From: Alphaproteobacteria bacterium MarineAlpha9_Bin6
Lineage (GTDB): Bacteria; Pseudomonadota; Alphaproteobacteria; UBA7887
DNA: 46,144 nucleotides
Direction of reading: 5' to 3'
Assembly: GCA_002937585.1 (NCBI GenBank)
Contig: PTKE01000011.1
Location: 1 to 46,144, forward strand
Made by a program: the position numbers and the translations under genes. This document shows, in pieces, positions 17,379 to 28,428 of the stretch. Each line of letters starts with the position of its first letter. The stretch's first letter is position 1. The notes under the pieces were generated by a model. It saw only the letters and a list, made by a program, of their open reading frames with translations. It was not told where the DNA came from and made no database searches.

Positions 17379-18476
17379 CTAACTATCTTCAATATGAAGC
17401 AACATTGCTCCACCTAACAACACCGCCATGACCCCAGGCGCCCAACCCGCAAGTGGTGCAGGAATATTTGCAGCAATTCCAAGTGCTAACACTACGTCTG
17501 AAAAGACATACACCAGGAGGCCCGCAACGATCCCAAGTGCAATCAGCCATCCCGCACCACTGTTACGCGCCGAAATCCGAAGCGTAAAAGCGGCACCGAT
17601 CAAAACCATCCCCGATAATAACGCCGGCCCGGCAAACACCGAATGCCAATAGACGCGATGTTTCAGAGAGGAAAAGCCAGCGCGCTCCAGCAATGCCACA
17701 AAGTTAGGTATCTCCCAAAAAGATAAGGTTTCCGGTGAAGCAAAGTTCTCTTGTATTTGACTAATCGTAAGCTCTGTGGCAAATCGATGCTGCTCGTGCC
17801 GCTGCGCCATATGATCCGGACCAGTCGACAGTACATCTCGTAAAAGCCAGTATCCGGTTTTTAGTTGAGCGGTAGCAGCATCGAGTCGTTGAACAAATTC
17901 ATCTTTCCCTTGGTATCGAAAGATAACAACCTCGTGCAGTGTCAATTCAGGCTCGGTAATCCGCTGCGCATGAATAACTGACTCGCCATAGTCATCAGCC
18001 TGACGCAGCCACAGACCGGAGCTAGAAACGGCAAGGCTTGACACACGTCCCTCAATATAACGAGCCTCAAGTTGCTCATAGCGCCATAATAATGAAGCAG
18101 CGAGCGGGTTAAACACAGTCGCCACAAATGCTCCGACTATCACGCTGAGCACTATGCCAGGAAACAAAATTTGCCAAACTGAAGTACCAGAAGCACGAGT
18201 AACGACCAGCTCGCTGGTGCGCGTCAACCTTGCCAAAACGAGCATGACACCGATCAAAAAAGCGTACGGAATCACTCGCTGAATCATGTAAGGGAGATGA
18301 AGGAGCGCCAACTGGAGCACGACAGCCATTGTCGCGGTGGGCTTGCTAGCTGCACGTCGGCTCAACTCGACGAAATCGAACATAAAAATGAGCGCACCCA
18401 GCGCGAACAAAGCAACACCTATACCAATCAGGAACTCACGCCCAATGTATATAGACAGAGTGGTAGATAGTCTCAT
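17379..18476 (-). CDS. lptG: LPS export ABC transporter permease LptG
   Basis: An inner-membrane YjgP/YjgQ family permease of the LptB2FG complex, which extracts LPS from the membrane. 365 residues with membrane segments near both termini and a large periplasmic beta-jellyroll domain between. I start at ATG 18476 (MRLSTTLSIYIGREFL), which has AGGAG just upstream; the longer reading into lptF is not homologous. It follows lptF by 17 bp and abuts lptD. Confidence 0.93.
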   Translation of the reverse strand: MRLSTTLSIYIGREFLIGIGVALFALGALIFMFDFVELSRRAASKPTATMAVVLQLALLHLPYMIQRVIPYAFLIGVMLVLARLTRTSELVVTRASGTSVWQILFPGIVLSVIVGAFVATVFNPLAASLLWRYEQLEARYIEGRVSSLAVSSSGLWLRQADDYGESVIHAQRITEPELTLHEVVIFRYQGKDEFVQRLDAATAQLKTGYWLLRDVLSTGPDHMAQRHEQHRFATELTISQIQENFASPETLSFWEIPNFVALLERAGFSSLKHRVYWHSVFAGPALLSGMVLIGAAFTLRISARNSGAGWLIALGIVAGLLVYVFSDVVLALGIAANIPAPLAGWAPGVMAVLLGGAMLLHIEDS

Positions 18477-18493
18477 TGCTCCTGAAACGCCAG

Positions 18494-19606
18494 TTAGAGA
18501 CTTGAGCCAATTGATCGCATCGTCCGCCGCAACGGATCCAACGCAACCACGTACCAAGTTACGCCAACCATAAGCCCAAACAACAGGTAAATTAGTGGGA
18601 TTAAATCCGGCACCCGCACTATCAAACCCGTCAGGCCAAATGTTAATGCTTGGACACTGACAGCAATAGCCACAGCAAACAGCAAACGCCAATTCGAACC
18701 GCGCCGATTATAATCGCCGGAGAATAACGCCCCCAATCCAATGAACACGAACAATACACTAACTAATGGCGTTATCAGTCGGCGATGACCCTCGGCTGCA
18801 AATTCTCGTCGATGGCGTTCCTCCACAACATCATGAGGCCATAACAAATCCGGAAGTAATCGCTCCTTTGCCTCTTTAAATCGGGTGGCATCAAGTCCTC
18901 CAACGTCACCAAAATCGAACGCATAGCGGTCAAAGTAAAGCAACGACAATTCGCCGTTCCCTACTTGTATTTCCTGACGATTCCCATTCAGTAGAACAAG
19001 ACGTGGACCATCGTCTGTGTGCACCAATGTACCGCTTTCAGCCATAAGAGTGGATGGCTCAGTCGAATTACGTGCTTCGTGAACAAAAATACCTCGCAAC
19101 TCGCCATCCTTACTGCGCTCACGAACATATATGGTCAAACCATCGATGGGTGTGTTGAATACCCCCTCCCTCAGCAAAAGAGATGCAAACGAATTCCGTA
19201 CCTGGGATTGAATATTCTTAAACTCATGAAAACCCAGCGGCATGAAATAAAGGTTAATCGCGTAGCATAACAACATCACTACACCAGCTATACCAAGGGC
19301 AGGCAGTGCAAGCCGAGCGTTGGATAGACCGATCGCCTTAAGCACAATGATTTCTCGGTCCACTATCAGCTGATGATAGGTGTATAATACGGCGGCAAAC
19401 AACGCGATCGGAAGGATTACCGAGAGCAACGAAGGCAAAAGCAACGCGGTCATGTACAAAAATAAACCGAAAGACAATCCTTTATTAATAATCAAATCAA
19501 TAAAACGAAGTGACTGAGTGAGCCAGATAACACCTGTGAAGCTAAATGCTACGACTATGAGAGGCCCGATGAGCTGACCCATAATATAGAGAGAAAATCG
19601 ACGCAT
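18494..19606 (-). CDS. lptF: LPS export ABC transporter permease LptF
   Basis: The second permease half of LptB2FG. 370 residues starting MRRFSLYIMGQLIGPLIVVAFSFTGVIWLTQ, with three N-terminal and three C-terminal membrane segments around a periplasmic domain. The ATG at 19606 has GAAAGGAG four bases upstream. It is the first gene of the lptF-lptG-lptD-surA-rsmA operon, transcribed divergently from pepA across 190 bp. Confidence 0.93.
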   Translation of the reverse strand: MRRFSLYIMGQLIGPLIVVAFSFTGVIWLTQSLRFIDLIINKGLSFGLFLYMTALLLPSLLSVILPIALFAAVLYTYHQLIVDREIIVLKAIGLSNARLALPALGIAGVVMLLCYAINLYFMPLGFHEFKNIQSQVRNSFASLLLREGVFNTPIDGLTIYVRERSKDGELRGIFVHEARNSTEPSTLMAESGTLVHTDDGPRLVLLNGNRQEIQVGNGELSLLYFDRYAFDFGDVGGLDATRFKEAKERLLPDLLWPHDVVEERHRREFAAEGHRRLITPLVSVLFVFIGLGALFSGDYNRRGSNWRLLFAVAIAVSVQALTFGLTGLIVRVPDLIPLIYLLFGLMVGVTWYVVALDPLRRTMRSIGSSL

Positions 19607-19796
19607 TGGGCTCCTTTCGGGCAGTAAGACTTGCTCTGCGCAGGCGACGCCCCACCAGCGAACTTAAACAAATACTTCCCATGACTGCAACAGTTGCTAG
19701 AGTCGTAACAAATCGTGACAACACATCTTGCCTTCATAAGGGGCAACAAACCGACCTGGCCGACTCCGAAAAGACAACCGTGACAAAGAGGAAACT

Positions 19797-21302
19797 ATGG
19801 ATATTACTTTTGCCAAGCTCTCCCATCCCTCTGTAGGCGGACTCATCACGCTAGCCGCTGAAAACGCTGGTCTGACAGTAACGGCAGTTCAACTTGATCG
19901 AAAAATGCGGGGTGCCTTGAAGCGCGCGATGGAGGCGGAGAAATTTACTGGAAAAAATGGTCAACTACTGGTGATTCTAGCTCCTGCTGGGCTCCGCGCA
20001 GACCGAGTTATTTTGGTAGGTGTCGGCAAGGGAAAAGCCTTCGATTCCGGCACTGCTGAAAGATTAGGTGGGCATGTACTTGGTAAACTAAAATCGTTGG
20101 GCATGAGGCATGCCGCGTTGGCAGCGGACCCAATTTCTGGTTCCGCGCTCGAAGCATCAGATATCGCAGCCCATATGGCTTACGGTGCATCTTTGCGCGG
20201 CTATCAATTCGATCGGTATAAGACAAAGCGGCCGAAGGCCAGTACTGCCAGGCTCCGTAAACTGACCATTATGACCTCTAATCCATCAAAAGCCCGATCA
20301 ACGTATAAACCCCTTGCAGGAATAGCTAACGGGGTCTTTTTAACCCGCAACCTAGTTTCAGAGCCTGCCAACATTCTGTTCCCAGCAGAACTCGCCGATC
20401 GCGCCAAAGCCCTACACGATGACAAAATCAAGGTAGAAGTATTGATGCCCACAAAAATGCGGGAACTTGGCATGGGTGCGCTCCTTGGTGTTGCCCAAGG
20501 CAGCGCACACGAACCGAGAATGGTAGTCATGCAATGGCAGGGCGCACCCAGTCATGCGGACCAAACACCGATCGCTTTTGTAGGCAAAGGCGTCACCTTC
20601 GACACTGGTGGAATTTCAATTAAACCATCCGCGGGTATGGAGGACATGAAATGGGATATGGGAGGCTCAGGCGTCGTAATCGGCTTGATGCGCGCCTTAG
20701 CTCAGCGCAAAGCCAGGACGAACGCAGTTGGTGTTGTTGGCTTGGTTGAGAACATGCCATCGGGAACGGCACAAAGGCCAGGAGACATAGTTACGTCCAT
20801 GTCGGGGCAAACTATCGAGGTCTTGAATACTGATGCTGAGGGGCGCCTAGTGCTTGCCGATGCGCTTTGGTACACACAAGACAGGTTTAAGCCTCGCTTT
20901 ATGGTTGACCTCGCGACGTTGACCGGCGCGATCATAGTGTCTCTAGGAAATAAGCGTGCCGGTCTTTTCTGTAATGACGAGGGCCTTACACAACAATTAA
21001 TGGCGGCCGGTGAAATGGTAGGAGAAAAACTATGGCCTATGCCTATCGATGACACCTACGATGCAGACATCGACTGCGATATCGCAGACATGAAGAACAT
21101 AGGTTCCGGTCGCGGGGCAGGCAGCGTTACCGCAGCTAAGTTCCTGCAAAGGTTCGTCAACAACCGTACGCCTTGGGCACATTTAGACATTGCTGGTGTA
21201 ACTTGGTCGAAAAAGGAACAAATGCTCGTCCCGAAAGGTGGTACTGGATTCGGTGTGCGGCTTTTAGACCGCCTGGTAGCTGAAAACTACGAGACACAGT
21301 GA
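19797..21302 (+). CDS. pepA: leucyl aminopeptidase (M17)
   Basis: A cytoplasmic two-metal aminopeptidase that removes N-terminal residues. 501 residues: a variable N-terminal domain (1-170) and the M17 catalytic domain with metal and catalytic residues in AFVGKGVTFDTGGISIKP (about 258-275), MKWDMGGSG and the signature NTDAEGRL (about 343-350). AGAGG lies a few bases before the ATG. Divergence from lptF is the usual alphaproteobacterial arrangement. In some gammaproteobacteria PepA also binds DNA; nothing here bears on that. Confidence 0.96.
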   Translation: MDITFAKLSHPSVGGLITLAAENAGLTVTAVQLDRKMRGALKRAMEAEKFTGKNGQLLVILAPAGLRADRVILVGVGKGKAFDSGTAERLGGHVLGKLKSLGMRHAALAADPISGSALEASDIAAHMAYGASLRGYQFDRYKTKRPKASTARLRKLTIMTSNPSKARSTYKPLAGIANGVFLTRNLVSEPANILFPAELADRAKALHDDKIKVEVLMPTKMRELGMGALLGVAQGSAHEPRMVVMQWQGAPSHADQTPIAFVGKGVTFDTGGISIKPSAGMEDMKWDMGGSGVVIGLMRALAQRKARTNAVGVVGLVENMPSGTAQRPGDIVTSMSGQTIEVLNTDAEGRLVLADALWYTQDRFKPRFMVDLATLTGAIIVSLGNKRAGLFCNDEGLTQQLMAAGEMVGEKLWPMPIDDTYDADIDCDIADMKNIGSGRGAGSVTAAKFLQRFVNNRTPWAHLDIAGVTWSKKEQMLVPKGGTGFGVRLLDRLVAENYETQ

Positions 21303-21319
21303 TATCGGCTATTTGAATT

Positions 21320-21781
21320 GTGTCTGGCGCCACTGAAATTGCGTTCTATCATTTGGTGAAATGGCCGTTGGAGCATGCTCTTCCGAAGCTTCTGGAAAGG
21401 ATTCTCAGCCAAGACTTCAAGGCGGTAGTGCGTGTGGCCAGTGATAGTCAACTATCTACACTAAATCAGGCCCTTTGGACCTATGACCCAGGCTCCTTCC
21501 TTCCTCATGGGGTTGCTGGCGATGGCAATGTCAAACAACAGCCTATTTATTTAACCACCGGCAGCGAAGTGCCAAATGACGCGACAGTTTTGATTCTGAC
21601 TGGCGATCTGGATGCCCATGATATCAATCGCTTTGCACGCTGCGTTGACATATTTGATGGAACCGACGAAGCCCTCTCAAAGGCGCGCAAAAGGTGGGAG
21701 TCGCGCAGCACGGCCGGCTATTCCCAAACTTACTGGCAGCAAACATCCGACGGTCGTTGGGAAAAAATATCTAAATTTTGA
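21320..21781 (+). CDS. holC: DNA polymerase III subunit chi
   Basis: Links the clamp loader to single-strand binding protein at the replication fork. The 153-residue length is close to the family norm. Features seen include EIAFYHLVKWPLEHALPKLLE at the start, then ALWTYDPGSFLPHG and PIYLTTGSEVPN, which are typical of chi. The start is GTG at 21320, 17 bp behind pepA, the usual upstream neighbour in proteobacteria. Confidence 0.85.
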   Translation: MSGATEIAFYHLVKWPLEHALPKLLERILSQDFKAVVRVASDSQLSTLNQALWTYDPGSFLPHGVAGDGNVKQQPIYLTTGSEVPNDATVLILTGDLDAHDINRFARCVDIFDGTDEALSKARKRWESRSTAGYSQTYWQQTSDGRWEKISKF

Positions 21782-22006
21782 GACCCTATAATCAGCCCGC
21801 ACAAAGTCGCTGTCTCCCCCGTCCTTTAAGGCGGCAAAGCGCTAATACGTGTTGATTCATAAGGACCCACGAACTCAAGTCACCATGGTTCGTTTAATTT
21901 AAGACCATACAATCAATTTTTTGCTGCGTTGTTAGAGTTATCTGTCAACACTTAGCAAAAAATATCCCAATAAATTGAATTTTGGGTTGACGGCCGCAAG
22001 CATGGG

Positions 22007-22022
22007 GACCTAAATATTGTAG
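22007..22022. promoter_or_regulatory. NrdR box 1 (upstream, degenerate)
   Basis: The core CTAAATATTG matches the NrdR consensus core CWATATATWG at 9 of 10 positions. Its centre is 31 bp, about three helical turns, from that of box 2, the usual geometry of paired NrdR sites. Confidence 0.75.
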
Positions 22023-22036
22023 TGAACCAATCAATT

Positions 22037-22054
22037 TATACAATATATTGTATA
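22037..22054. promoter_or_regulatory. NrdR box 2 (perfect palindrome)
   Basis: TATACAATATATTGTATA is a perfect 18-bp palindrome with the full NrdR core CAATATATTG. It lies 76 bp before the nrdJ start. NrdR represses ribonucleotide reductase genes when dATP is high, so nrdJ is very likely under this control. Confidence 0.85.
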
Positions 22055-22129
22055 GACGACAAGATTTTGTGATAAACGTAGGATCATATAACTGTACCAA
22101 AGTGCAGTAAGCAAGAAACTGAGGGATCG

Positions 22130-25100
22130 ATGCGTATCTCACGCCATTACACAAAAAAAAATCAATCCCCTTATCAGGAGATCGCATTCCGCTCCGCGAG
22201 CAGCGAAATTCGTAATCCAGACGGCTCAGTCGTTTTCAGCGCTGAGGACATCGAAGTTCCTGATAACTGGTCCCAAGTAGCTCTTGACGTGTTGGCGCAA
22301 AAATATTTACGCAAAGCGGGAGTGCCTGCAGCAACACGGCCAATACCTGAGCAGGACCTGCCAGAATGGCTGACAGCACGCAAACCTGACCCTGAAAAGC
22401 TTGCACACGTTCCAAGGGAAAGCCGCACTTCCGGAGAGACAAAAGCAACTCAAGTGTTTGATCGTATGGCGGGCGCATGGACCTATTGGGGTTGGAAAGC
22501 TGGTTATTTTGACCAGGAAGAAGACGCTCAAACCTTCTGCGATGAACTTCGTTATATGCTTGCCAAGCAGATCGCCGCCCCTAACAGTCCACAATGGTTT
22601 AACACTGGGTTGCATTGGGCATATGGCATAGATGGCCCTCCTCAAGGCCATTTCTATGTCGACCACTCGACGGGCAAGGTCAATCAGTCAAATTCAGCAT
22701 ATGAACGCCCTCAACCGCACGCTTGCTTTATTCAGAGTGTCGACGACGACTTAGTAAACAACGGCGGCATAATGGATTTGTGGGTCCGTGAGGCCCGATT
22801 GTTTAAGTATGGCTCCGGTACGGGCTCTAACTTCTCTGAGATACGTGGCGAGGATGAACCCTTATCAGGCGGCGGACGGTCCTCCGGCTTGATGAGTTTT
22901 TTAAAAATAGGTGACCGAGCAGCAGGTGCAATCAAGTCAGGCGGCACAACACGACGTGCAGCTAAGATGGTAATTGTCGACATTGACCATCCCGATGTAG
23001 AAGATTTCATTCGTTGGAAGGTCGCTGAGGAACAAAAAGTCGCAGCCCTTGTAGCTGGATCGCGCCTAGCCGCTAAACACCTTAAAGAGGTAATGGCAGC
23101 TTGCCAAACAGGCGGTACAAGTCGTTTTGATTTATCAGACAATCCACAGCTGAAAAAAGCTTGTGCTGCGGCGCGGCACGCTGAGATCCCTGATAGTTAC
23201 GTCCGCAGAACAATCGATCTTGCACGACAGGGCATAACAGAAATCGACTTCATTATTTACGACACTGATTGGGATTCGGAAGCCTACCGTACGGTGTCGG
23301 GACAAAACTCCAACAACTCTGTCCGAATCAATAACGATTTTATGGAGGCAGTAAATACTGAAAGACAATGGACATTGCGTCGTCGTACCGACGGCGAAGT
23401 GGCGCGGACTTTACCTGCCAAAGAGCTATGGAACCAGATGGCAATGGCAGCCTGGCAATCCGCCGACCCCGGCGTGCAGTTCGACACTACCATCAACGAA
23501 TGGCACACCTGTCCAAACTCTGGTCGCATCAGAGCCTCCAACCCTTGCTCAGAATATATGTTTTTGGACGATACCGCCTGCAATTTAGCTTCGCTCAACT
23601 TACTTGCATTTGTGGACGAAGAAGGCCATTTCGATATTGCCTCGTATCAGCATGCAGTCCGACTCTGGACAATCGTGTTAGAAATTTCGGTATTGATGGC
23701 CCAGTTCCCTTCTAAGGAAATTGCCGAGCGATCGTTTCAGTATCGGACACTCGGCCTTGGCTACGCGAATTTGGGCGGCCTTTTGATGGCTGGTGGTATT
23801 CCATATGATAGCCCCCAAGGTCGGGCCTCAGCTGGTGCATTGACAGCAATCATGACCGGCACCTCCTACTATACATCTGCAGAAATGGCAGAAGAAATGG
23901 GTGCTTTCCCGGGTTTTGCGAATAATGCAGACGAAATGCACCGGGTAATGCGCAATCACCACCGTGCTGCCCATGGGTTGACTGACGGATACGAAAAACT
24001 ATCAATCCTTCCAGTGCCGCTTGACTTAGATAACTGTCCAAATCCTGATTTAATCAAGGCGGCGCAATCAATTTGGAACGAAGCGATAGAACTTGGGAAA
24101 AAGCACGGGTTTAGGAATGCGCAAGCAACTGTGATAGCGCCCACAGGCACCATCGGCCTCATTATGGACTGCGACACGACTGGAATTGAGCCCGATTTTG
24201 CCCTAGTAAAGTTTAAAAAGCTGGCCGGCGGTGGCTACTTTAAAATCATAAATCAAATCGTACCTCGGGCGCTTCTGTCATTGGGATACGAGAAACAGCA
24301 GATTGAGGCTATCGTCAACTATACTGTTGGCTGGAGCACGCTCGCTGGAGCACCCAGTGTTAATCACCAAACTTTAAGAGAAAAAGGCTTTGACTCCAAA
24401 GCCATTGAACGTCTGGAAAATGCACTCGTTGACGCGTTCGATATTCGGTTTGTATTTAACAGATGGACCTTGGGTAAACCATTCTGTCTCGACCTCCTTG
24501 GCATCTCCGATGCTCAACTGGACGATCCTGATTTTGACATGCTTGCTTGGCTCGGATTTGACAGCGATCAAATTGAAGCGGCGAATCGTTACTGCTGCGG
24601 GGTAATGACGGTAGAAGGTGCTCCACATCTAAAAGACGAACATCTGCCGGTGTTCGACTGTGCTAACCCGTGCGGGCGTGTTGGGAAACGGGCACTGTCT
24701 TGGGAAAGTCATATTCACATGATGGCGTCGGCGCAAAGCTTTGTTTCTGGAGCAATTTCCAAAACCATCAACATGCCCCATCGAGCCACGGTAAATGACT
24801 GCGCTAACGCTTACTTTCTGTCGTGGAAACTTGGCGTAAAGGCCAACGCTCTCTATCGGGATGGTTCCAAGCTAAGTCAACCACTTAGCGTCCTAACTGA
24901 AGAGAAAACAAGTGCGGTCGTGGGTGAAGGCGTTGATTCTAGTCGTAACCATGGCGAGAAGGCTGTTCCAGAGCGCATCGTCAAACACGTGATTCAAGAA
25001 GGGCGTAGGGCACGCGACCGCCTTCCACATCGCCGCAAGGGTTATACGCAAAAGGCGATGGTGGGTGGACACAAGGTTTATTTGCGCACAGGAGAATACG

Positions 25101-25804
25101 AAAACGGGGAGATCGGAGAGATCTTCATTGACATGCACAAGGAAGGTGCAGCTTTTCGTAGTCTGATGAACAATTTTGCGATCGCTATCTCCATTGGTCT
25201 CCAGTACGGCGTGCCACTGGATGAATATGTCGATGCCTTCACCTTCACACGGTTCGAACCCAGCGGGATTGTTAGCGGGAATGACTCGATCCGCATGGCG
25301 ACTTCCATTCTGGATTATGTATTTCGCGAGTTGGCGATATCATACCTGGACCGTGCTGACCTGGCACACATTGAGCCCGATGACCTCCTCCCGGATAGTG
25401 TGGGTCGCGGCACATCCTACAATAGAGTTGACCGGGAAAATACGGACTCAGCCGAGACAGAGCCCGCTGACCTTACCGCACTGGTAAGCCCTGGCTACGT
25501 CCGCGGACGCTTGCGGGTACTTGATGGTGGTATCACATCAGAAACTGAAACTTCAGTCGCCGAGGGTCAGTCAGAAGGCGAATTCAGCATGGCACTACCC
25601 GTGTCGGCGGGAGCCGGCCAGGGAGCAGTTTCTATCGGCCTCAAATTCACAAACGATGTTAACGGCCAAACGGCAAAGGTGAGAGAAGCCCGCATAAAGG
25701 GGTACGAAGGCGACCCCTGCTCAGAATGCGCCAACTTTACGCTGGTTCGCAACGGGACCTGCCTTAAATGCCACACTTGTGGCGCTACCAGTGGTTGTTC
25801 CTAA
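22130..25804 (+). CDS. nrdJ: class II (adenosylcobalamin-dependent) ribonucleoside-diphosphate reductase
   Basis: Makes deoxyribonucleotides using a B12-generated radical, with no need for oxygen or a second subunit. At 1224 residues it is the long alphaproteobacterial form. Seen in the sequence are the N-terminal [10 protein letters not shown]...[24 protein letters not shown] (specificity and substrate loop), the active-site cysteine region [21 protein letters not shown] (about 468-490), [15 protein letters not shown] (about 670) and a C-terminal Cys-rich CxxC...CxxC tail (about 1196-1221), which supplies electrons or binds zinc. GAGGG precedes the ATG. It implies cobalamin uptake or synthesis elsewhere in the genome. 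Confidence 0.96.
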   Translation: MRISRHYTKKNQSPYQEIAFRSASSEIRNPDGSVVFSAEDIEVPDNWSQVALDVLAQKYLRKAGVPAATRPIPEQDLPEWLTARKPDPEKLAHVPRESRTSGETKATQVFDRMAGAWTYWGWKAGYFDQEEDAQTFCDELRYMLAKQIAAPNSPQWFNTGLHWAYGIDGPPQGHFYVDHSTGKVNQSNSAYERPQPHACFIQSVDDDLVNNGGIMDLWVREARLFKYGSGTGSNFSEIRGEDEPLSGGGRSSGLMSFLKIGDRAAGAIKSGGTTRRAAKMVIVDIDHPDVEDFIRWKVAEEQKVAALVAGSRLAAKHLKEVMAACQTGGTSRFDLSDNPQLKKACAAARHAEIPDSYVRRTIDLARQGITEIDFIIYDTDWDSEAYRTVSGQNSNNSVRINNDFMEAVNTERQWTLRRRTDGEVARTLPAKELWNQMAMAAWQSADPGVQFDTTINEWHTCPNSGRIRASNPCSEYMFLDDTACNLASLNLLAFVDEEGHFDIASYQHAVRLWTIVLEISVLMAQFPSKEIAERSFQYRTLGLGYANLGGLLMAGGIPYDSPQGRASAGALTAIMTGTSYYTSAEMAEEMGAFPGFANNADEMHRVMRNHHRAAHGLTDGYEKLSILPVPLDLDNCPNPDLIKAAQSIWNEAIELGKKHGFRNAQATVIAPTGTIGLIMDCDTTGIEPDFALVKFKKLAGGGYFKIINQIVPRALLSLGYEKQQIEAIVNYTVGWSTLAGAPSVNHQTLREKGFDSKAIERLENALVDAFDIRFVFNRWTLGKPFCLDLLGISDAQLDDPDFDMLAWLGFDSDQIEAANRYCCGVMTVEGAPHLKDEHLPVFDCANPCGRVGKRALSWESHIHMMASAQSFVSGAISKTINMPHRATVNDCANAYFLSWKLGVKANALYRDGSKLSQPLSVLTEEKTSAVVGEGVDSSRNHGEKAVPERIVKHVIQEGRRARDRLPHRRKGYTQKAMVGGHKVYLRTGEYENGEIGEIFIDMHKEGAAFRSLMNNFAIAISIGLQYGVPLDEYVDAFTFTRFEPSGIVSGNDSIRMATSILDYVFRELAISYLDRADLAHIEPDDLLPDSVGRGTSYNRVDRENTDSAETEPADLTALVSPGYVRGRLRVLDGGITSETETSVAEGQSEGEFSMALPVSAGAGQGAVSIGLKFTNDVNGQTAKVREARIKGYEGDPCSECANFTLVRNGTCLKCHTCGATSGCS

Positions 25805-26111
25805 CAGACCGAGGACATTAGGCAGCGGGAATCAGGAGTTGCGCGTTCGCTTTTGTGGGGCGAATTCTCGTAAGTCTGTCGGAACATAGTCTTAGTAGCC
25901 GCGTCACCTTTATTTAAGCTGCGATATGCCAGGCCGCTTTCAACATGTTAATAAGCCGATGGAATCGACATGTTTATCGTATACACTGGAAGGCACTCTT
26001 TTCTGTAAGTTGATCCACTTCTATTATCTGCCTACTTCTGTTTTTAGCCAACGCGGCAACTGTTTTTCTTGTGCCGTAAATTATTAATTCTTGAAACCTC
26101 TTTTAGTGCTC
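25805..26111. other. nrdJ-aspS intergenic region (307 bp)
   Basis: No gene recognised. One inverted repeat, AACATGT (25942-25948) with ACATGTT (25968-25974), encloses a smaller CGAT-GGA-ATCG hairpin. I see no clear promoter hexamer pair or terminator. Confidence 0.4.
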
Positions 26112-27920
26112 ATGCATCCCTATCGAACACATACCTGCGGCGAGCTTCGCCGCAATCATATCGGTCAAGAAGTCAAACTGTCGGGCTGGGTCCATCGAAA
26201 ACGTGATCACGGGAACTTATTGTTCGTCGATTTGCGCGACCAGTATGGAGTTACGCAATGTGTTATCGAGACTGATACACCGATTTTTCGTGAAGTTGAA
26301 GGGGTTCGACTAGAAAGCGTAATCACAGTCATTGGCAAAACCGTAGCCCGCCCTGCTGATACTGTGAATGTCAAACTTTCGACTGGTCAAATTGAGGTGG
26401 CAATTGTCTCGTTTGCGGTGGAATCACCGGCCGAGACACTCCCAATGCAGGTGGTAGGCAACCAACCGCCAGGTGAGGACATACGTCTACGGTACAGGTT
26501 CTTAGATCTTCGTCGCGAAAAAATGCAACACAACATACGGCTAAGAAGCGCAGTAATAACCAGTATCCGAAACCGCATGACGAAACAGGGGTTCATGGAA
26601 TTTCAAACGCCTATCCTGACATCTTCGAGCCCGGAAGGCGCACGGGACTACCTGGTTCCAAGCCGGCTCCATCCGGGACAATTCTATGCGCTGCCCCAAG
26701 CACCCCAGCAATTCAAACAGCTAATCATGGTGTCCGGTTTTGACCGCTATTTCCAGATAGCGCCATGCTTCCGCGATGAGGACGCTCGGGCTGACCGCAG
26801 TCCAGGCGAGTTCTATCAGTTAGATATGGAGATGGCTTTCGTAACTCAGGAGGACGTTTTTAGTGCGATTGAGCCAGTATTGCATGGCATTTTTGAGGAA
26901 TTTACTCAATGGACGGTAACGCCACCACCATTCCCACAAATTCCATTCCGAGAAGCGATGCTGCTTTATGGCACGGACAAACCAGACCTGCGCAATCCAC
27001 TAAAAATTACTGATGTTACCGAATGTTTTACCATGGAAGGAGTGATATTTAACGCCTTCCGTAAAGCAATCAGCACCGGGGCAGTGGTACGAGCAATTCC
27101 AGGGCCAAACACTGCCAATCAACCGCGCAGTTTTTTTGACAAACTTAATGAATGGGCCCGTAACGAGGGCACACCCGGGCTTGGGTATATTACGTTTGAT
27201 GATACCGGGAAAGGTAAGGGACCGATCGCAAAATTTATCCCGGAGACTGCACAAAATCAGATCAAAAAAAAGACCGGGGTTGGCGCTGGTGATTCAATAT
27301 TTTTCGTTTGCGATCAACCTAAAGCCGCGGCCACTTTTGCGGGGTTAGTTCGGACACGACTCGGTACCGATCTTGAACTACTTGAAAAAAACTCTTACCG
27401 CTTATGTTGGACAGTCGATTTTCCAATGTATGAACGAAATGAAGAGACAGGAGAAATAGAATTTAGTCACAATCCGTTTTCCATGCCTCAAGGCGGATTG
27501 GAAGCACTGGAATCCACTGACCCAGTTGATTTGCTGGCTTACCAATACGACATTGTCTGCAATGGTGTAGAGTTGTCTTCTGGTGCGATACGTAATCACC
27601 GTGCGGATATTATGCTCAGAGCATTCTCTATTGCTGGGTACAATGCCGATGCGGTAGAAGCCAAATTTGGAGGGATGCTGCGCGCCTTCCGGTTCGGCGC
27701 ACCACCTCATGGTGGTCTTGCACCAGGTATCGATCGAATCATTATGCTGATTGCTGACGAGCCCAATATCCGTGAGATTACTCTTTTCCCTATGAACCAA
27801 CAGGCCCAGGATTTGATGATGGAGGCTCCAAACAAGGTGAGCGAACGACAACTCAAGGACCTTCATTTGCGCCTTGCGCTACCACCAAGGCCCAAGGAAA
27901 ATTTGAAAACTAACAGATAA
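26112..27920 (+). CDS. aspS: aspartyl-tRNA synthetase
   Basis: Charges tRNA-Asp (and perhaps tRNA-Asn in alphaproteobacteria lacking AsnS). 602 residues of the bacterial type: N-terminal OB-fold anticodon domain (about 1-105, [23 protein letters not shown]), class II motif 2 [22 protein letters not shown], a GAD insertion domain (about 290-400) and motif 3 [13 protein letters not shown] start at ATG 26112 ([12 protein letters not shown]); a TTG seven codons upstream is possible. No convincing Shine-Dalgarno is visible for either. It converges with bcp. Confidence 0.96.
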   Translation: MHPYRTHTCGELRRNHIGQEVKLSGWVHRKRDHGNLLFVDLRDQYGVTQCVIETDTPIFREVEGVRLESVITVIGKTVARPADTVNVKLSTGQIEVAIVSFAVESPAETLPMQVVGNQPPGEDIRLRYRFLDLRREKMQHNIRLRSAVITSIRNRMTKQGFMEFQTPILTSSSPEGARDYLVPSRLHPGQFYALPQAPQQFKQLIMVSGFDRYFQIAPCFRDEDARADRSPGEFYQLDMEMAFVTQEDVFSAIEPVLHGIFEEFTQWTVTPPPFPQIPFREAMLLYGTDKPDLRNPLKITDVTECFTMEGVIFNAFRKAISTGAVVRAIPGPNTANQPRSFFDKLNEWARNEGTPGLGYITFDDTGKGKGPIAKFIPETAQNQIKKKTGVGAGDSIFFVCDQPKAAATFAGLVRTRLGTDLELLEKNSYRLCWTVDFPMYERNEETGEIEFSHNPFSMPQGGLEALESTDPVDLLAYQYDIVCNGVELSSGAIRNHRADIMLRAFSIAGYNADAVEAKFGGMLRAFRFGAPPHGGLAPGIDRIIMLIADEPNIREITLFPMNQQAQDLMMEAPNKVSERQLKDLHLRLALPPRPKENLKTNR

Positions 27921-27957
27921 ATTACGTCCCTAATATTCGGTTTCACACATCTTCACT

Positions 27958-28428
27958 TTACGACTTCTTCACCGCATTAAGCACTGCCTCTGCGTGACCC
28001 ATGACTTTTACCTTTCGCCACATCTCTTTAATCATCCCATTTTCATCAATCAAGAAAGTGGACCGTTCGATCCCCATATATTTTCGCCCATACATACTTT
28101 TTTTTACCCAAACGCCATACGAGTCACACAGAGAACCGTCAATATCTGCCAAGAGACGTACTTTGAGCTTGTGTTTTTTAACAAATTTATCATGGGCCTC
28201 AATATCATCCTTTGATACGCCCAGGACTACCGCACCAGCCTTATTAAACTTTCCTAACAGATTGGTGAATTCAATAGCTTCCTTGGTACAACCGCTGGTG
28301 TCATCCTTAGGGTAAAAATACAATATCACCGTTTTACCGAGTAATGATTCCGAACTGATTTCAACTCCGCCATCAGCGGGCAATTTGAAAATTGGAGCCG
28401 TATCTCCAACTGTAAGTTCTTTAGCCAT
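27958..28428 (-). CDS. bcp: thioredoxin-dependent peroxiredoxin, BCP/PrxQ type
   Basis: Reduces hydrogen peroxide and organic peroxides. 156 residues with thioredoxin fold and peroxidatic Cys47 in YPKDDTSGCTKE. The usual resolving cysteine five residues later is replaced by Ile52 (CTKEAIEF), so this is the subtype without the CxxxxC pair. Cys101 (SLCDSYG) is the only other cysteine and might substitute. It follows the glnE remnant with no gap, which matches the common glnE-bcp neighbourhood. Confidence 0.92.
   Translation of the reverse strand: MAKELTVGDTAPIFKLPADGGVEISSESLLGKTVILYFYPKDDTSGCTKEAIEFTNLLGKFNKAGAVVLGVSKDDIEAHDKFVKKHKLKVRLLADIDGSLCDSYGVWVKKSMYGRKYMGIERSTFLIDENGMIKEMWRKVKVMGHAEAVLNAVKKS

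Larger units (their letters stand above)
21782..22129. other. holC-nrdJ intergenic region (348 bp) with NrdR operators
   Basis: The region holds no gene I can recognise. Its right half contains two NrdR boxes (listed separately). TTGACG (21987-21992) is a possible -35 element with the first box lying over the expected -10. No cobalamin riboswitch core was found, although the downstream enzyme uses B12. Confidence 0.6.

Noticed and set aside
18477-18692. N-terminal extension of lptG into lptF
   Set aside because: Cys- and Trp-rich, no homology, and the AGGAG ribosome site lies just before ATG 18476.
21782-22129. Cobalamin riboswitch ahead of the B12-dependent reductase
   Set aside because: No B12-box-like core was found; the regulation visible is by NrdR boxes.
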